Of a stretch of 55,918 bases of DNA, positions 8,547 to 16,224 are shown piece by piece. A program made the position numbers and the translations under genes. Within the stretch, counting starts at the first letter, position 1. Each line of letters opens with the position of its first letter. The DNA is from Deltaproteobacteria bacterium (lineage in GTDB: Bacteria; Desulfobacterota; GWC2-55-46; DRQE01), in assembly GCA_015492495.1 (NCBI GenBank), contig WGEY01000035.1:1-55918 (forward strand), in the 5' to 3' direction. The notes beneath the pieces are model-generated. The model did no database searches and was not told the origin of the DNA. It saw only the letters and a program-made list of their open reading frames with translations.

Positions 8547-9470
8547 TCAGGCTGTAACCAGTTCCTCGCTTAACACCGGGACCGTTGCGGATTCCGCCTC
8601 GACAAACTCCAGCATCTTCCAGCGCCTGGGGGTCTTGAGGACCTTTGTAACAAGGCTCTGGTTGAGCGCATGCCCGGACCTGTAGGCCTTTATCCTACCT
8701 ATGAGAGGCATGCCAAGCAGCGCAAGGTCCCCTATCAGATCGAGCACCTTGTGGCGCACGAACTCATCGGTGTACCTCAGCCCTTCCTCATTGAGTATGT
8801 CATCATCCCCTATGACCACGGCGTTCTTCAAGGAACCGCCCAGCGCAAGGCCGTTTTTCTTGAGCATCTCGACATCCTTGAGAAAGCCGAAGGTCCTGGC
8901 GCCTACGATCTCCCGCTTGAAGGCGCCAGGTGAAAGCGAGAAGGTGAAAGACTGCCTGTTGAGGTAGCTGTGCGCAAAATCTATGGTGTAGTCTATTGAT
9001 AGGAGGTCCTCGCCATCAGCATCGCCAGGGGGCATGAGATATATGTACTTTTCATTTTCAGATACCTTGAGCGGCCTCCTTATGACGATATACCTTCTCG
9101 GTGAATCGAGCCTTGAAAGACCAACCTTCTCTATCATCTCGACGAAGGGTACGGCGCTGCCGTCCATTATGGGTACCTCGGGGCCGTCGACCTCGATGAG
9201 CGCATTGTCGACCCCCATACCGTACAGTGCGGCAAGCAGATGCTCTACGGTGGAGACTGTAACCCCGTCGACACCCAGCGTGGTGGCAAAGCTTGTTGAA
9301 ACGACGTTCTTGTACTTCGCCTTTATGACCGGAGAGCCAGGGATGTCTCTGCGGACAAAGGATATACCCGTCCCCTCGCCCGAAGGCAGTATCCGGACGC
9401 TTACCGGCAGACCAGTATGAAGACCGATCCCGGAAAACCCTATGGTGTCACCTACGGTTCGCTGGTACAT
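8547..9470 (-). CDS. lpxC: UDP-3-O-acyl-N-acetylglucosamine deacetylase
   Basis: LpxC is the zinc-dependent committing step of lipid A synthesis. The protein shows FSGIGLHTG near the start, the zinc-ligand helix STVEHLLAALYGMGVDN, the PIMDGSA motif, and the C-terminal zinc region YTDEFVRHKVLDLIGDLALLG. I chose ATG 9470 (MYQRTVGDTIG) because it aligns with the usual N-terminus; ATG 9476 and a GTG at 9500 are in frame. There is no clear ribosome binding site. A sigma-54-like motif at 9484-9499 would place the transcript start within a few bases of this ATG and would exclude the GTG. Confidence 0.95.
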   Translation of the reverse strand: MYQRTVGDTIGFSGIGLHTGLPVSVRILPSGEGTGISFVRRDIPGSPVIKAKYKNVVSTSFATTLGVDGVTVSTVEHLLAALYGMGVDNALIEVDGPEVPIMDGSAVPFVEMIEKVGLSRLDSPRRYIVIRRPLKVSENEKYIYLMPPGDADGEDLLSIDYTIDFAHSYLNRQSFTFSLSPGAFKREIVGARTFGFLKDVEMLKKNGLALGGSLKNAVVIGDDDILNEEGLRYTDEFVRHKVLDLIGDLALLGMPLIGRIKAYRSGHALNQSLVTKVLKTPRRWKMLEFVEAESATVPVLSEELVTA

Positions 9471-9483
9471 ATCCATATTCAAA

Positions 9484-9499
9484 TGCAAAAAACATGCCA
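9484..9499 (-). promoter_or_regulatory. Sigma-54 (-24/-12) promoter-like site before lpxC
   Basis: The minus strand reads TGGCATGTTTTTTGCA, i.e. TGGC, seven bases, TTGC, with correct spacing and a flanking A. The next base, T, is also shared with the motif at 29744-29760 before the PEP-CTERM gene, which differs at one position. The predicted start lies near 9473. Chance matches to the eight core bases are expected about once or twice in this window, so the shared extended sequence is the main support. Confidence 0.5.
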
Positions 9500-9600
9500 C
9501 AACAAAAACCTTTTACGAATCAAGCAGTTATACTTACAGAAGAGCCCTTGGTGTGTCAAAAACGCAACAAACAGCCGCAAAAATCTCTTTTATGCAACAA

Positions 9601-9834
9601 CTAACGCCTAGACAGAAGGTACATTATGAGGGTCGCGATGGCACTTATAAGCAGGGATGTGCCCAGGGGGGAATAAAAGACGAAGTTGTCCTTCTTGTAA
9701 TATACGTCTCCGGGAAGCCTGCCGATGGGCAGCTTCTGCAGAAAAGGTGACGCATAGGCCAGCAGGAATCCCAGACCGGCTATTACAAGCCCCACTACTA
9801 TGAGAAGCTTACCGGTTGAAGCAAGGTGGTTCAT
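9601..9834 (-). CDS. DUF2905 family small membrane protein
   Basis: A 77-residue protein with two membrane helices flanking a conserved loop, LPIGRLPGDVYYKKDNF, the hallmark of the DUF2905 family. Function is unknown. The frame is open further upstream (to 9987), but that part is not helical and lacks a ribosome binding site, so I start at ATG 9834 (MNHLASTGK). A good promoter lies at 9914-9942. It may be transcribed on into lpxC after 100 bases. Confidence 0.85.
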   Translation of the reverse strand: MNHLASTGKLLIVVGLVIAGLGFLLAYASPFLQKLPIGRLPGDVYYKKDNFVFYSPLGTSLLISAIATLIMYLLSRR

Positions 9835-9913
9835 ACTCTGAAAAACGCGCAGCGGACCGCCTTTCTGTGCCCGGCAGCAGAAGACGTTTCCACACGGATC
9901 AAGGTTGATTTCA

Positions 9914-9942
9914 ATTATACATTTTTCTACCGGGAAGTTCAA
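9914..9942 (-). promoter_or_regulatory. Sigma-70 promoter for the DUF2905 gene
   Basis: Minus strand TTGAAC (9942-9937), exactly 17 bases, then a perfect TATAAT (9919-9914). Predicted start near 9907 leaves a leader of about 73 bases. Confidence 0.65.
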
Positions 9943-10097
9943 CAGCCTGGGCTGTTTCAGGACCAAGGCCGAGCACCCCAGAACCATCGGTATCGGGTCT
10001 TCGGGACGGCTGCGTCAAAGAGAAGCTCCACGACATCTACCTTGCACCACGCCTCCATGGCATTACTTCTTCGGTGAAACAAATGAAGCCAAAATGC

Positions 10098-10126
10098 TTG
10101 ACTTTTACCCTTAAAAAACTTATTAT
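10098..10126 (+). promoter_or_regulatory. Sigma-70 promoter for the antiporter operon
   Basis: TTGACT (10098-10103), 17-base spacer, TATTAT (10121-10126). Predicted start near 10133. It faces away from the DUF2905 promoter and leads into the mnh genes after a long leader. Confidence 0.6.
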
Positions 10127-10132
10127 TTGACG

Positions 10133-10521
10133 CAAAAAAGACCTGGGAGGCCACAAAAACAGAAGCTTCATTAAGTATATTGGGCGGGCAAGAAGTACAT
10201 GTCACACTCTACTGTATCCTTAAAACCGCCTGCCCTGAATCAGCATCTTGGATGCGGTTTCACAAACGTTTCGAGCTCATCGGGTGGAGAAGCATCGCAC
10301 TGTAGAGAAAAGGTTTCCAGTAGGGGCTTATCAGTCGAAGACAGGTCAAGAGACCTTGGCACTTCAAAGTCTTTTCCTGGAACTCCATACCTTGTCTGAC
10401 TGCTCCACCTGTTACGAGCGCCGAGTTATATACGCGGCTGTACCACAACGGTCGAACAGACCAGGGTAGCGGCAGCCGGCCGTACGACAGGGCCGTACGC
10501 ACCTGTACCGGAGATTGTTTG
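10133..10521 (+). other. Long untranslated leader of the antiporter operon
   Basis: About 390 bases between the predicted transcript start and mnhE with no credible gene on either strand. GC-rich inverted segments lie near its end (CCGTACGACAGGGCCGTACG, 10480-10499), just before the start codon. No known riboswitch class is recognisable by eye, but the length would allow one. The whole gap 9835-10521 holds only the two divergent promoters. Confidence 0.35.
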
Positions 10522-11016
10522 ATGAGCTTTATCCTGACCGCAATAATAATGTTCGGCTTCTGGATGTTCCTTTCCGGAGAGTTAGGCATCATTTTCATCA
10601 TATCAGCCGTTGTATCAAGCCTCATCGTAGCATACATTTCGCACGACCTTCTGATAGGAAAAACAGACATAAGATCCGGTTTTTCGAATCTGCTAAGGCT
10701 CATACGTTACGTGCCGTGGCTCATATGGCAGGTGATACTTGCGAACCTCGACCTGGTCTACCGCACGCTGCACCCGTCCATGCCCATAGAGCCGTTGATG
10801 ATCAAGTTTGACTCCAAGTTGAAGACCGACACCGGCATAACGATACTTGCCAACTCCATAACGCTCACACCGGGCACGGTCACGGTCAAGGCCGACAGAA
10901 ACGGTGAGTTCATGGTCCACGCATTGGCAAGGGGGCCTGCAGAGAGCCTTCTGGAGGGCACCATGCAGGCAAAGGTCCGCAAGATAGAGGGAAGCGAAGA
11001 AAAGAGAAATGTTTGA
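10522..11016 (+). CDS. mnhE: Na+/H+ antiporter subunit E
   Basis: MrpE/MnhE is a small membrane subunit of the multi-subunit Mrp cation/proton antiporter. The 164-residue product has two to three N-terminal helices, the amphipathic segment RYVPWLIWQVILANLDLVYR, and the conserved tail with ITLTPGT and a final soluble domain. I start at ATG 10522 rather than at the adjacent TTG 10519. It is the first gene of a ten-gene, tightly packed operon and overlaps mnhF by eight bases. Confidence 0.93.
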   Translation: MSFILTAIIMFGFWMFLSGELGIIFIISAVVSSLIVAYISHDLLIGKTDIRSGFSNLLRLIRYVPWLIWQVILANLDLVYRTLHPSMPIEPLMIKFDSKLKTDTGITILANSITLTPGTVTVKADRNGEFMVHALARGPAESLLEGTMQAKVRKIEGSEEKRNV

Positions 11017-11263
11017 ATCCGCCGCATTAGCTATCATATTGTCGGCCATACTGGTCCTGTACAGGGGCATCAGGGGCCCCAGGATATGTGACAGGGTGCT
11101 TGCCATAAACGTGATAGGGACCAAGACGGTGGTGCTCATAGCGCTAATAGGTTTCATTTATGAGCGCCCGCACTTCATGGACATCGCACTGGCTTACGCG
11201 CTCATCAACTTCATCGCGACCATAGCATTTCTCAAGTACAGGGAGATGGGGAGGTTGGACTGA
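11009..11263 (+). CDS. mnhF: Na+/H+ antiporter subunit F
   Basis: An 84-residue protein with three membrane helices and the family segments RGPRICDRVLAINVIGTKTV and FMDIALAYALINFIATIAFLK. It is an MrpF subunit. It overlaps mnhE at its start and mnhG at its stop (TGATG), indicating coupled translation. Confidence 0.94.
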   Translation: MFESAALAIILSAILVLYRGIRGPRICDRVLAINVIGTKTVVLIALIGFIYERPHFMDIALAYALINFIATIAFLKYREMGRLD

Positions 11264-11613
11264 TGGTGGATACAGCCCTTGCAGCAGACATCGGCTGGAT
11301 GGATGTAAAGACGGTCATCACCGGCATATGCCTCGTCATAGGATGCTTTTTCATCATAGTGGCGTCGATAGGCATAATAAGGTTTCCCGACTTCTATTCG
11401 AGGATTCATCCCGCCGGCAAGACCGACACGCTCGGGCAGTCCATGGTGCTGATAGGGTTGATGGTGTATGAAGGATTCTCGCTCGTTAGCGTAAAGCTTC
11501 TGATCATAATCATATTCATATTCATTGCGAACCCAACCGCAACCCATGCCCTTGCAAACGCGGCGTACGTGGCCGGGCTTAAGCCCTGGCAAAAGGGGGA
11601 TCGCAGGAAGTGA
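11263..11613 (+). CDS. mnhG: Na+/H+ antiporter subunit G
   Basis: A 116-residue MrpG subunit with three helices and the signature GIIRFPDFYSRIHPAGKTDT followed by LGQSMVLIGL. The conserved Arg-Phe-Pro-Asp loop is the family hallmark. The start codon overlaps the stop of mnhF. Confidence 0.95.
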   Translation: MVDTALAADIGWMDVKTVITGICLVIGCFFIIVASIGIIRFPDFYSRIHPAGKTDTLGQSMVLIGLMVYEGFSLVSVKLLIIIIFIFIANPTATHALANAAYVAGLKPWQKGDRRK

Positions 11614-11641
11614 CACCATACCGCGGAGAGTGGACCGGAAT

Positions 11642-12205
11642 ATGATGGAGGTCATCTACATACTGCCGCTCTTGTTCCTTGTGGCATGCGCCCTGACAGC
11701 GGTCTTAATGAAGGACCTTTTGGGCGCCACCATAATACTCGGGGCATACAGCCTCATCATGGCCGTTGTATGGACTATGCTCAATGCCGTGGACGTCGCC
11801 TTTACAGAGGCGTCGGTGGGAGCCGGCATCACGACCGTCCTTATGGTGGCGGCCCTCAGCAGGACCGTCCGGGGCGAATACGAGCCGGCTCACGAGGCAA
11901 GAGGGTGGAAGAGAAAAAGATTCAGCATAACAAAGGTCTCGGGCTTCTTTGTCGTCGTTCTGACAGCCGCGGCGATGATCTACGGGACCATGGACATGCC
12001 GGACTTCGGAGACCCCAACGCCCCTGCCAACCTGCATGTGGCCAGAAGGTACATTGAAGAATCACGCCATGAAACGGGTGTTCCCAACTTCGTCACCGCC
12101 GTCCTTGCAAGCTACAGGGGCTACGACACCCTCGGGGAGACCACCGTCATATTCACCGCCGGAATGAGCGTGATACTCCTTCTGAGGAGGATCAGGAGGG
12201 AATGA
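11642..12205 (+). CDS. MrpA C-terminal-like subunit (MbhD/DUF4040 plus MbhE parts)
   Basis: The 187-residue product matches the C-terminal end of MrpA without its large NuoL-like channel. Residues about 1-75 are a DUF4040/MbhD domain (KDLLGATIILGAYSLIMAV, FTEASVGAG). After a basic linker, residues about 95-187 look like MbhE (GVPNFVTAVLASYRGYDTLG). In stand-alone Mrp systems these parts are fused to MrpA; in membrane-bound hydrogenases they are separate. Here they form one gene. The start ATG 11642 follows GGAGAG; the frame is open upstream, but that stretch lies inside mnhG. It overlaps mnhB by four bases. Confidence 0.85.
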   Translation: MMEVIYILPLLFLVACALTAVLMKDLLGATIILGAYSLIMAVVWTMLNAVDVAFTEASVGAGITTVLMVAALSRTVRGEYEPAHEARGWKRKRFSITKVSGFFVVVLTAAAMIYGTMDMPDFGDPNAPANLHVARRYIEESRHETGVPNFVTAVLASYRGYDTLGETTVIFTAGMSVILLLRRIRRE

Positions 12206-12651
12206 AGGAACACATAGTAATAAGGACCGTATCGAGGCTGTTGATCCCCTTCATCCAGCTCTTCGCCCTGTACGTCATAGCCCACGGCGATATCAGCCCG
12301 GGCGGCGGATTCCAGGGAGGGGTTATAATAGGCGCAAGCGTAATCCTCTATGTGATATCGTTCGGCATGGAGGATGGAAGGCGCAGGGTCTCGGAGAGTA
12401 TAAGCGACTTCATGAACTCTGCGGGGGTTTTTCTGTTCGCCGGGATAGGGGTGCTGTGCATACTCGCAGGCGGCGCCTACCTGGAATACACGGCCTTTGC
12501 CGGCAAGGCCGCCCACGGCGAGCACGCGGAACACGCGCTGCACCTGGCGAGCCATCTCGGCATCTACGGCATAGAGATAGGCGTCGGTATAACCGTGGCC
12601 GCCGTGATGATGACCATTTTCTTTGAGACCGCAAGGCACGAAGATGATTGA
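12202..12651 (+). CDS. mnhB: Na+/H+ antiporter subunit B
   Basis: A 149-residue MrpB subunit with four helices. It carries the family core LFALYVIAHGDISPGGGFQG, which is strongly conserved in MnhB/MrpB. A His- and Glu-rich loop (HGEHAEHALH) lies before the last helix. The start overlaps the preceding stop (ATGA), and the last eight bases overlap mnhC. Confidence 0.94.
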   Translation: MKEHIVIRTVSRLLIPFIQLFALYVIAHGDISPGGGFQGGVIIGASVILYVISFGMEDGRRRVSESISDFMNSAGVFLFAGIGVLCILAGGAYLEYTAFAGKAAHGEHAEHALHLASHLGIYGIEIGVGITVAAVMMTIFFETARHEDD

Positions 12652-13030
12652 GCTTATCATAGGCAAGTACAATTACTGGATATACATAGCGCTGATGATG
12701 ATCGGCTTCTACGCGATGATCGCGAAGGAGAACCTCATCAAAAAGATCATCGGAATGAACATCTTCCAGACGGCGGTCATACTCTTCTATATATCCATGT
12801 CAAAGGTGCGGGGCGGTACCGCACCGATAGAGTGGGAGCACGCGGTACGTTACGAAAATCCGCTGCCGCACGTGCTGATGCTCACGGCCATCGTCGTTTC
12901 CGTAAGCACCACCGCGGTCGCACTCGCGCTCGTGATAAGGATATACAAGGCATTCGGCTCCATTGAAGAAGACAAGATACTCGAAATGAAGGGAGACAGA
13001 ACCGGAAAGCCCCCGGAATCTGTACTTTAA
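12644..13030 (+). CDS. mnhC: Na+/H+ antiporter subunit C
   Basis: A 128-residue MrpC subunit, homologous to NuoK. Three helices are visible, with IKKIIGMNIFQTAVILFYIS and PLPHVLMLTAIVVSVSTTAV as family segments. I place the start at ATG 12644 (MIELIIGKYN), overlapping the mnhB stop; an in-frame upstream codon at 12623 lies deeper inside mnhB. Confidence 0.93.
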   Translation: MIELIIGKYNYWIYIALMMIGFYAMIAKENLIKKIIGMNIFQTAVILFYISMSKVRGGTAPIEWEHAVRYENPLPHVLMLTAIVVSVSTTAVALALVIRIYKAFGSIEEDKILEMKGDRTGKPPESVL

Positions 13031-13038
13031 ACGGACGA

Positions 13039-14535
13039 ATGATCTCAGCAGAGAACCTACCGATCCTTGTCATAATAATACCCCTGATATCGGCAATAAT
13101 CACTCCACTCGTCGGAAGGATACACAGGTCAATTGGCTGGCTTGTAGCGCTCCTTGCCACATCCCTCTCCTTCGCATATTCGCTTGCACTCATAAGGTCC
13201 GTCATGGAAAACGGCCCCATAAGCTACTGGCTCGGCGGATGGGAGCCCCCGTGGGGCATAGAGTACGTGGTCACGCCCTTCAACGGCTTTGTCCTCTGCG
13301 TGGTCTCTTTCATAACCATCGTGATAACGCTCTATGCCCGCAAGAGCATCGAGCAGGATGTCTCTGAAAGCAAGATACCATTTTTCTACTCGCTGTACCT
13401 GCTCTTCTTCACCGGGCTCATGGGTATTGTAATAACCGGCGACATCTTCAACCTCTACGTCTTCATAGAGATATCCGCCCTCTCGGGCTACGCCCTTGTG
13501 GCCATGGGCAGGGAACGCGACGCCCTTATAGCGAGCTACAACTACCTGATACTCGGCACAATCGGGGCATCGTTCATCGTGCTCGGCATAGGGTACCTGT
13601 ACATGGTCACCGGGACGCTGAACATGGCCGACCTCAGCGCGCGGCTGCCTGAGCTCTACGATTCCACCACGGTCAGAAGCGCATTCGCCTTTTTCATGGT
13701 CGGGCTGAGCCTGAAGTTGGCTCTTTTCCCGTTCCACATATGGCTGCCTAACGTCTACACGCATTCACCATCTACGGTCTCTGCGCTGATGGCCGCAACG
13801 TCCACCAAGGTGAGCGCATACGTGCTCCTGAGGCTCATGTTTACGGTCTACAGGCCGGAGTTCGTCCTGACCGTGGTACCGGTGACAAAGATACTGCTGA
13901 TTTTGGCCGCGCTGGCCATCATAATAGGCTCTGTGATAGCACTGGCCCAGACCAACATAAAACGCATGCTCGCTTACTCGAGCGTCGGGCAGATAGGTTA
14001 CATAATACTCGGCGCCTCAATCGCAAACCAGACGTCCATGACCGGAAGCCTCATGCACATATTCAACCACGCGCTCATGAAGGGTTCCCTGTTCATGGTG
14101 GTGGGCGCCATGGTGTACAGGACCGGCATCGTGAATATAGAGGATATGAGGGGAATGGGCAAGAAGATGCCGTTCGCCATGGCGGCCTTCACGATCGGCG
14201 CGCTTTCCATGATAGGCTTCCCGTTTACCGTGGGCTTCGTGAGCAAGTGGTACCTCGCCGTGGGCGCGCTCAAGGCGGACATGTGGTACTTCATCCCTAT
14301 AATACTCTTAAGCTCGCTGCTTACGGCGGTGTACTTCTGGAGGATCGTTGAAGCGATATACTTCAGGGAAAAGTCGGAAAAGCTCGCCGGGCTTCCGTCC
14401 GAACCGGCGGAGGCGCCGTTCGGCATGACCGCTACGACGCTTTTCCTGTCGCTGCTCTGTATTGTATTCGGTATCGCAGCCTTTATACCGACGAAGGTGG
14501 CTGCGGCCGCGGCGAAGCTGCTTCTCGGAGGATAG
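13039..14535 (+). CDS. mnhD: Na+/H+ antiporter subunit D, first copy
   Basis: A 498-residue proton-conducting membrane protein of the NuoL/M/N-MrpD family with about 14 helices. The key polar residues are present: a Glu in LYVFIEISALSGYALV (helix 5), a Lys near LKLALFPFHIWLP, a Lys in ATSTKVSAYVLLR, and a Lys in HIFNHALMKGSLF. It retains everything expected of an active antiporter channel. The ribosome binding site is weak, and translation may depend on coupling to mnhC, 8 bases upstream. Confidence 0.94.
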   Translation: MISAENLPILVIIIPLISAIITPLVGRIHRSIGWLVALLATSLSFAYSLALIRSVMENGPISYWLGGWEPPWGIEYVVTPFNGFVLCVVSFITIVITLYARKSIEQDVSESKIPFFYSLYLLFFTGLMGIVITGDIFNLYVFIEISALSGYALVAMGRERDALIASYNYLILGTIGASFIVLGIGYLYMVTGTLNMADLSARLPELYDSTTVRSAFAFFMVGLSLKLALFPFHIWLPNVYTHSPSTVSALMAATSTKVSAYVLLRLMFTVYRPEFVLTVVPVTKILLILAALAIIIGSVIALAQTNIKRMLAYSSVGQIGYIILGASIANQTSMTGSLMHIFNHALMKGSLFMVVGAMVYRTGIVNIEDMRGMGKKMPFAMAAFTIGALSMIGFPFTVGFVSKWYLAVGALKADMWYFIPIILLSSLLTAVYFWRIVEAIYFREKSEKLAGLPSEPAEAPFGMTATTLFLSLLCIVFGIAAFIPTKVAAAAAKLLLGG

Positions 14536-14539
14536 TTCT

Positions 14540-16009
14540 GTGGAGATAATACACTCGGCAAGACCGCTCTATGCAATGGCCGTCTCGGCGGTAGCGGTTG
14601 TCCTTATAGGCTTTTCGTACGAGAGGCCGAACCTGCGCGAGTTCTGGACCATACTCGCCGCGGTGGTGAAGTTCGCGATAGTCATGTCCATGGTCCCGGC
14701 GGTCCTCGACGGCAAGACGATCGAGTACTCACTCGTCACCATACTCCCCGGACTGGAGATAGGTTTCAAGGTGGACCCCATGGGCATACTCTTTGCCGCG
14801 ACCGCGTCGTTTCTGTGGATCCTCACATCGTTCTATTCGATAGGATACATGAGGACGCTCAAGGAGCATGCCCAGACGCGTTACTTCATGTGTTTCGCCG
14901 CGACCATGACCGCGACCATAGGCGCGGCGTTCGCCGCCAACATGTTCACGCTCTTCCTCTTCTACGAGGCCATCACACTCTGCACCTTTCCGCTCGTCGG
15001 CCACAAGGAGACACCCGAGGCAAGGGCCGGTGCGAGAAAGTACATAGTGTATCTGCTCGGCACATCCCTGGCCTTCCAGCTCTTCGCCATCTTTCTCACA
15101 TACAACGCCGCCGGCACGCTTGAGTTCTCGAGCCAAGGCATACTCGCTGGCACGGCCTCCAAGACGATGCTGACCGTCATATTCGTCCTTTTCATCGCGG
15201 GTATAGCCAAGGCCGGCATCATGCCCTTTCACAACTGGCTGCCAGCGGCCATGGTGGCCCCCACCCCTGTAAGCGCGCTCCTGCACGCGGTGGCGGTCGT
15301 AAAGACAGGGGTCTTCTCCATCCTCAGGGTTCTTTTTTTCGTCTTCGGAACCGATCTCCTGGTGGACCTGGACATAGGCACGGCGGCGGCCTATTTTGTA
15401 TCATTTACCATAATCATGGCCTCCTTCGTTGCCCTGACGAAGGACAACCTCAAGGCGAGGCTCGCCTACTCCACCGTGAGCCAGCTATCTTACATAGTAC
15501 TCGGTGCGTTGCTGCTCACACCGAGCAGCGCCGTAGGAGGGATAGTACACATTGCAAACCATGCATTCTCAAAGATAACGCTCTTTTTCTGCGCCGGCCA
15601 CATCTACGCCGCGGCGCACAAGACGAACATAAGCCAGCTCGGCGGCATTGCCAGGCGTATGCCGTGGACCATGGCCGCGTTCTTCATAGCATCCCTGAGC
15701 ATGATAGGAGTACCCCCGGTGGCCGGTTTCGTGAGCAAGTGGTATCTTGCCGTGGGTTCGGTCGAGGCCTTGAACTACCCCGTGCTGGTGGTACTCCTTG
15801 CCAGTACAATGCTCAATGCAGCGTATTTTCTCCCCATAACCTACAAGGCCTTCTTTGAAAGGGAGAAGGAGGACGAGTACCACCACGGCGAAGAGGTCAG
15901 AGAGATACCGATCATGGCCATCCCGCTTGTACTTACCGCCGTAGGGTCGGTCATAATAGGGCTCTACCCGGATTACTTCATAGCCCTTGCGAGAGAGGTG
16001 ATAAGATGA
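14540..16009 (+). CDS. MrpD/NuoM-like proton channel subunit, second copy
   Basis: 489 residues, again of the MrpD/NuoLMN family. It has Glu in LFLFYEAITLCTFPLVG, Lys in IAKAGIMPFHNWLP and VVKTGVFSILR, and Lys in HIANHAFSKITLF. It differs clearly from the first copy, with a longer N-terminal pair of helices. The start is GTG 14540 with GGAGG 8 bases before; the open frame extends upstream inside the preceding gene. It could take the place of the missing MrpA channel domain. Confidence 0.9.
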   Translation: MEIIHSARPLYAMAVSAVAVVLIGFSYERPNLREFWTILAAVVKFAIVMSMVPAVLDGKTIEYSLVTILPGLEIGFKVDPMGILFAATASFLWILTSFYSIGYMRTLKEHAQTRYFMCFAATMTATIGAAFAANMFTLFLFYEAITLCTFPLVGHKETPEARAGARKYIVYLLGTSLAFQLFAIFLTYNAAGTLEFSSQGILAGTASKTMLTVIFVLFIAGIAKAGIMPFHNWLPAAMVAPTPVSALLHAVAVVKTGVFSILRVLFFVFGTDLLVDLDIGTAAAYFVSFTIIMASFVALTKDNLKARLAYSTVSQLSYIVLGALLLTPSSAVGGIVHIANHAFSKITLFFCAGHIYAAAHKTNISQLGGIARRMPWTMAAFFIASLSMIGVPPVAGFVSKWYLAVGSVEALNYPVLVVLLASTMLNAAYFLPITYKAFFEREKEDEYHHGEEVREIPIMAIPLVLTAVGSVIIGLYPDYFIALAREVIR

Positions 16010-16224
16010 AGGTGTCTGCAAGAGTCAAGGTCGCGTTCTATGTGGTCCTGCTCGCCGTCTTTGCGAGCGACTTTTTCATCACACGCGAACACCCGGTCTT
16101 TCCCTGGGACAGGATACCTGGGTTCAGCGCCGTCTACGGATTCATATCCTGCGTGGTCATCGCAATGTTGTCGAAGTTCATCGGGCACCACGGGATAATG
16201 AAGAAAGAGGACTATTATGACTGA
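16006..16224 (+). CDS. Small two-helix membrane protein of the antiporter operon
   Basis: A 72-residue protein with two predicted membrane helices (residues about 8-25 and 43-60) and a charged C-terminal end KKEDYYD. I do not recognise a named family. It overlaps the second MrpD gene at its start (ATGA) and the third at its end by eight bases, so it is surely a real, co-translated gene. Its place suggests a small accessory or assembly subunit of the antiporter. Confidence 0.8.
   Translation: MKVSARVKVAFYVVLLAVFASDFFITREHPVFPWDRIPGFSAVYGFISCVVIAMLSKFIGHHGIMKKEDYYD

Noticed and set aside
9835-10205. Minus-strand frames upstream of the DUF2905 gene (9835-9987 and 9957-10205)
   Set aside because: They are in different frames, lack ribosome binding sites and family features, and contain the DUF2905 promoter.
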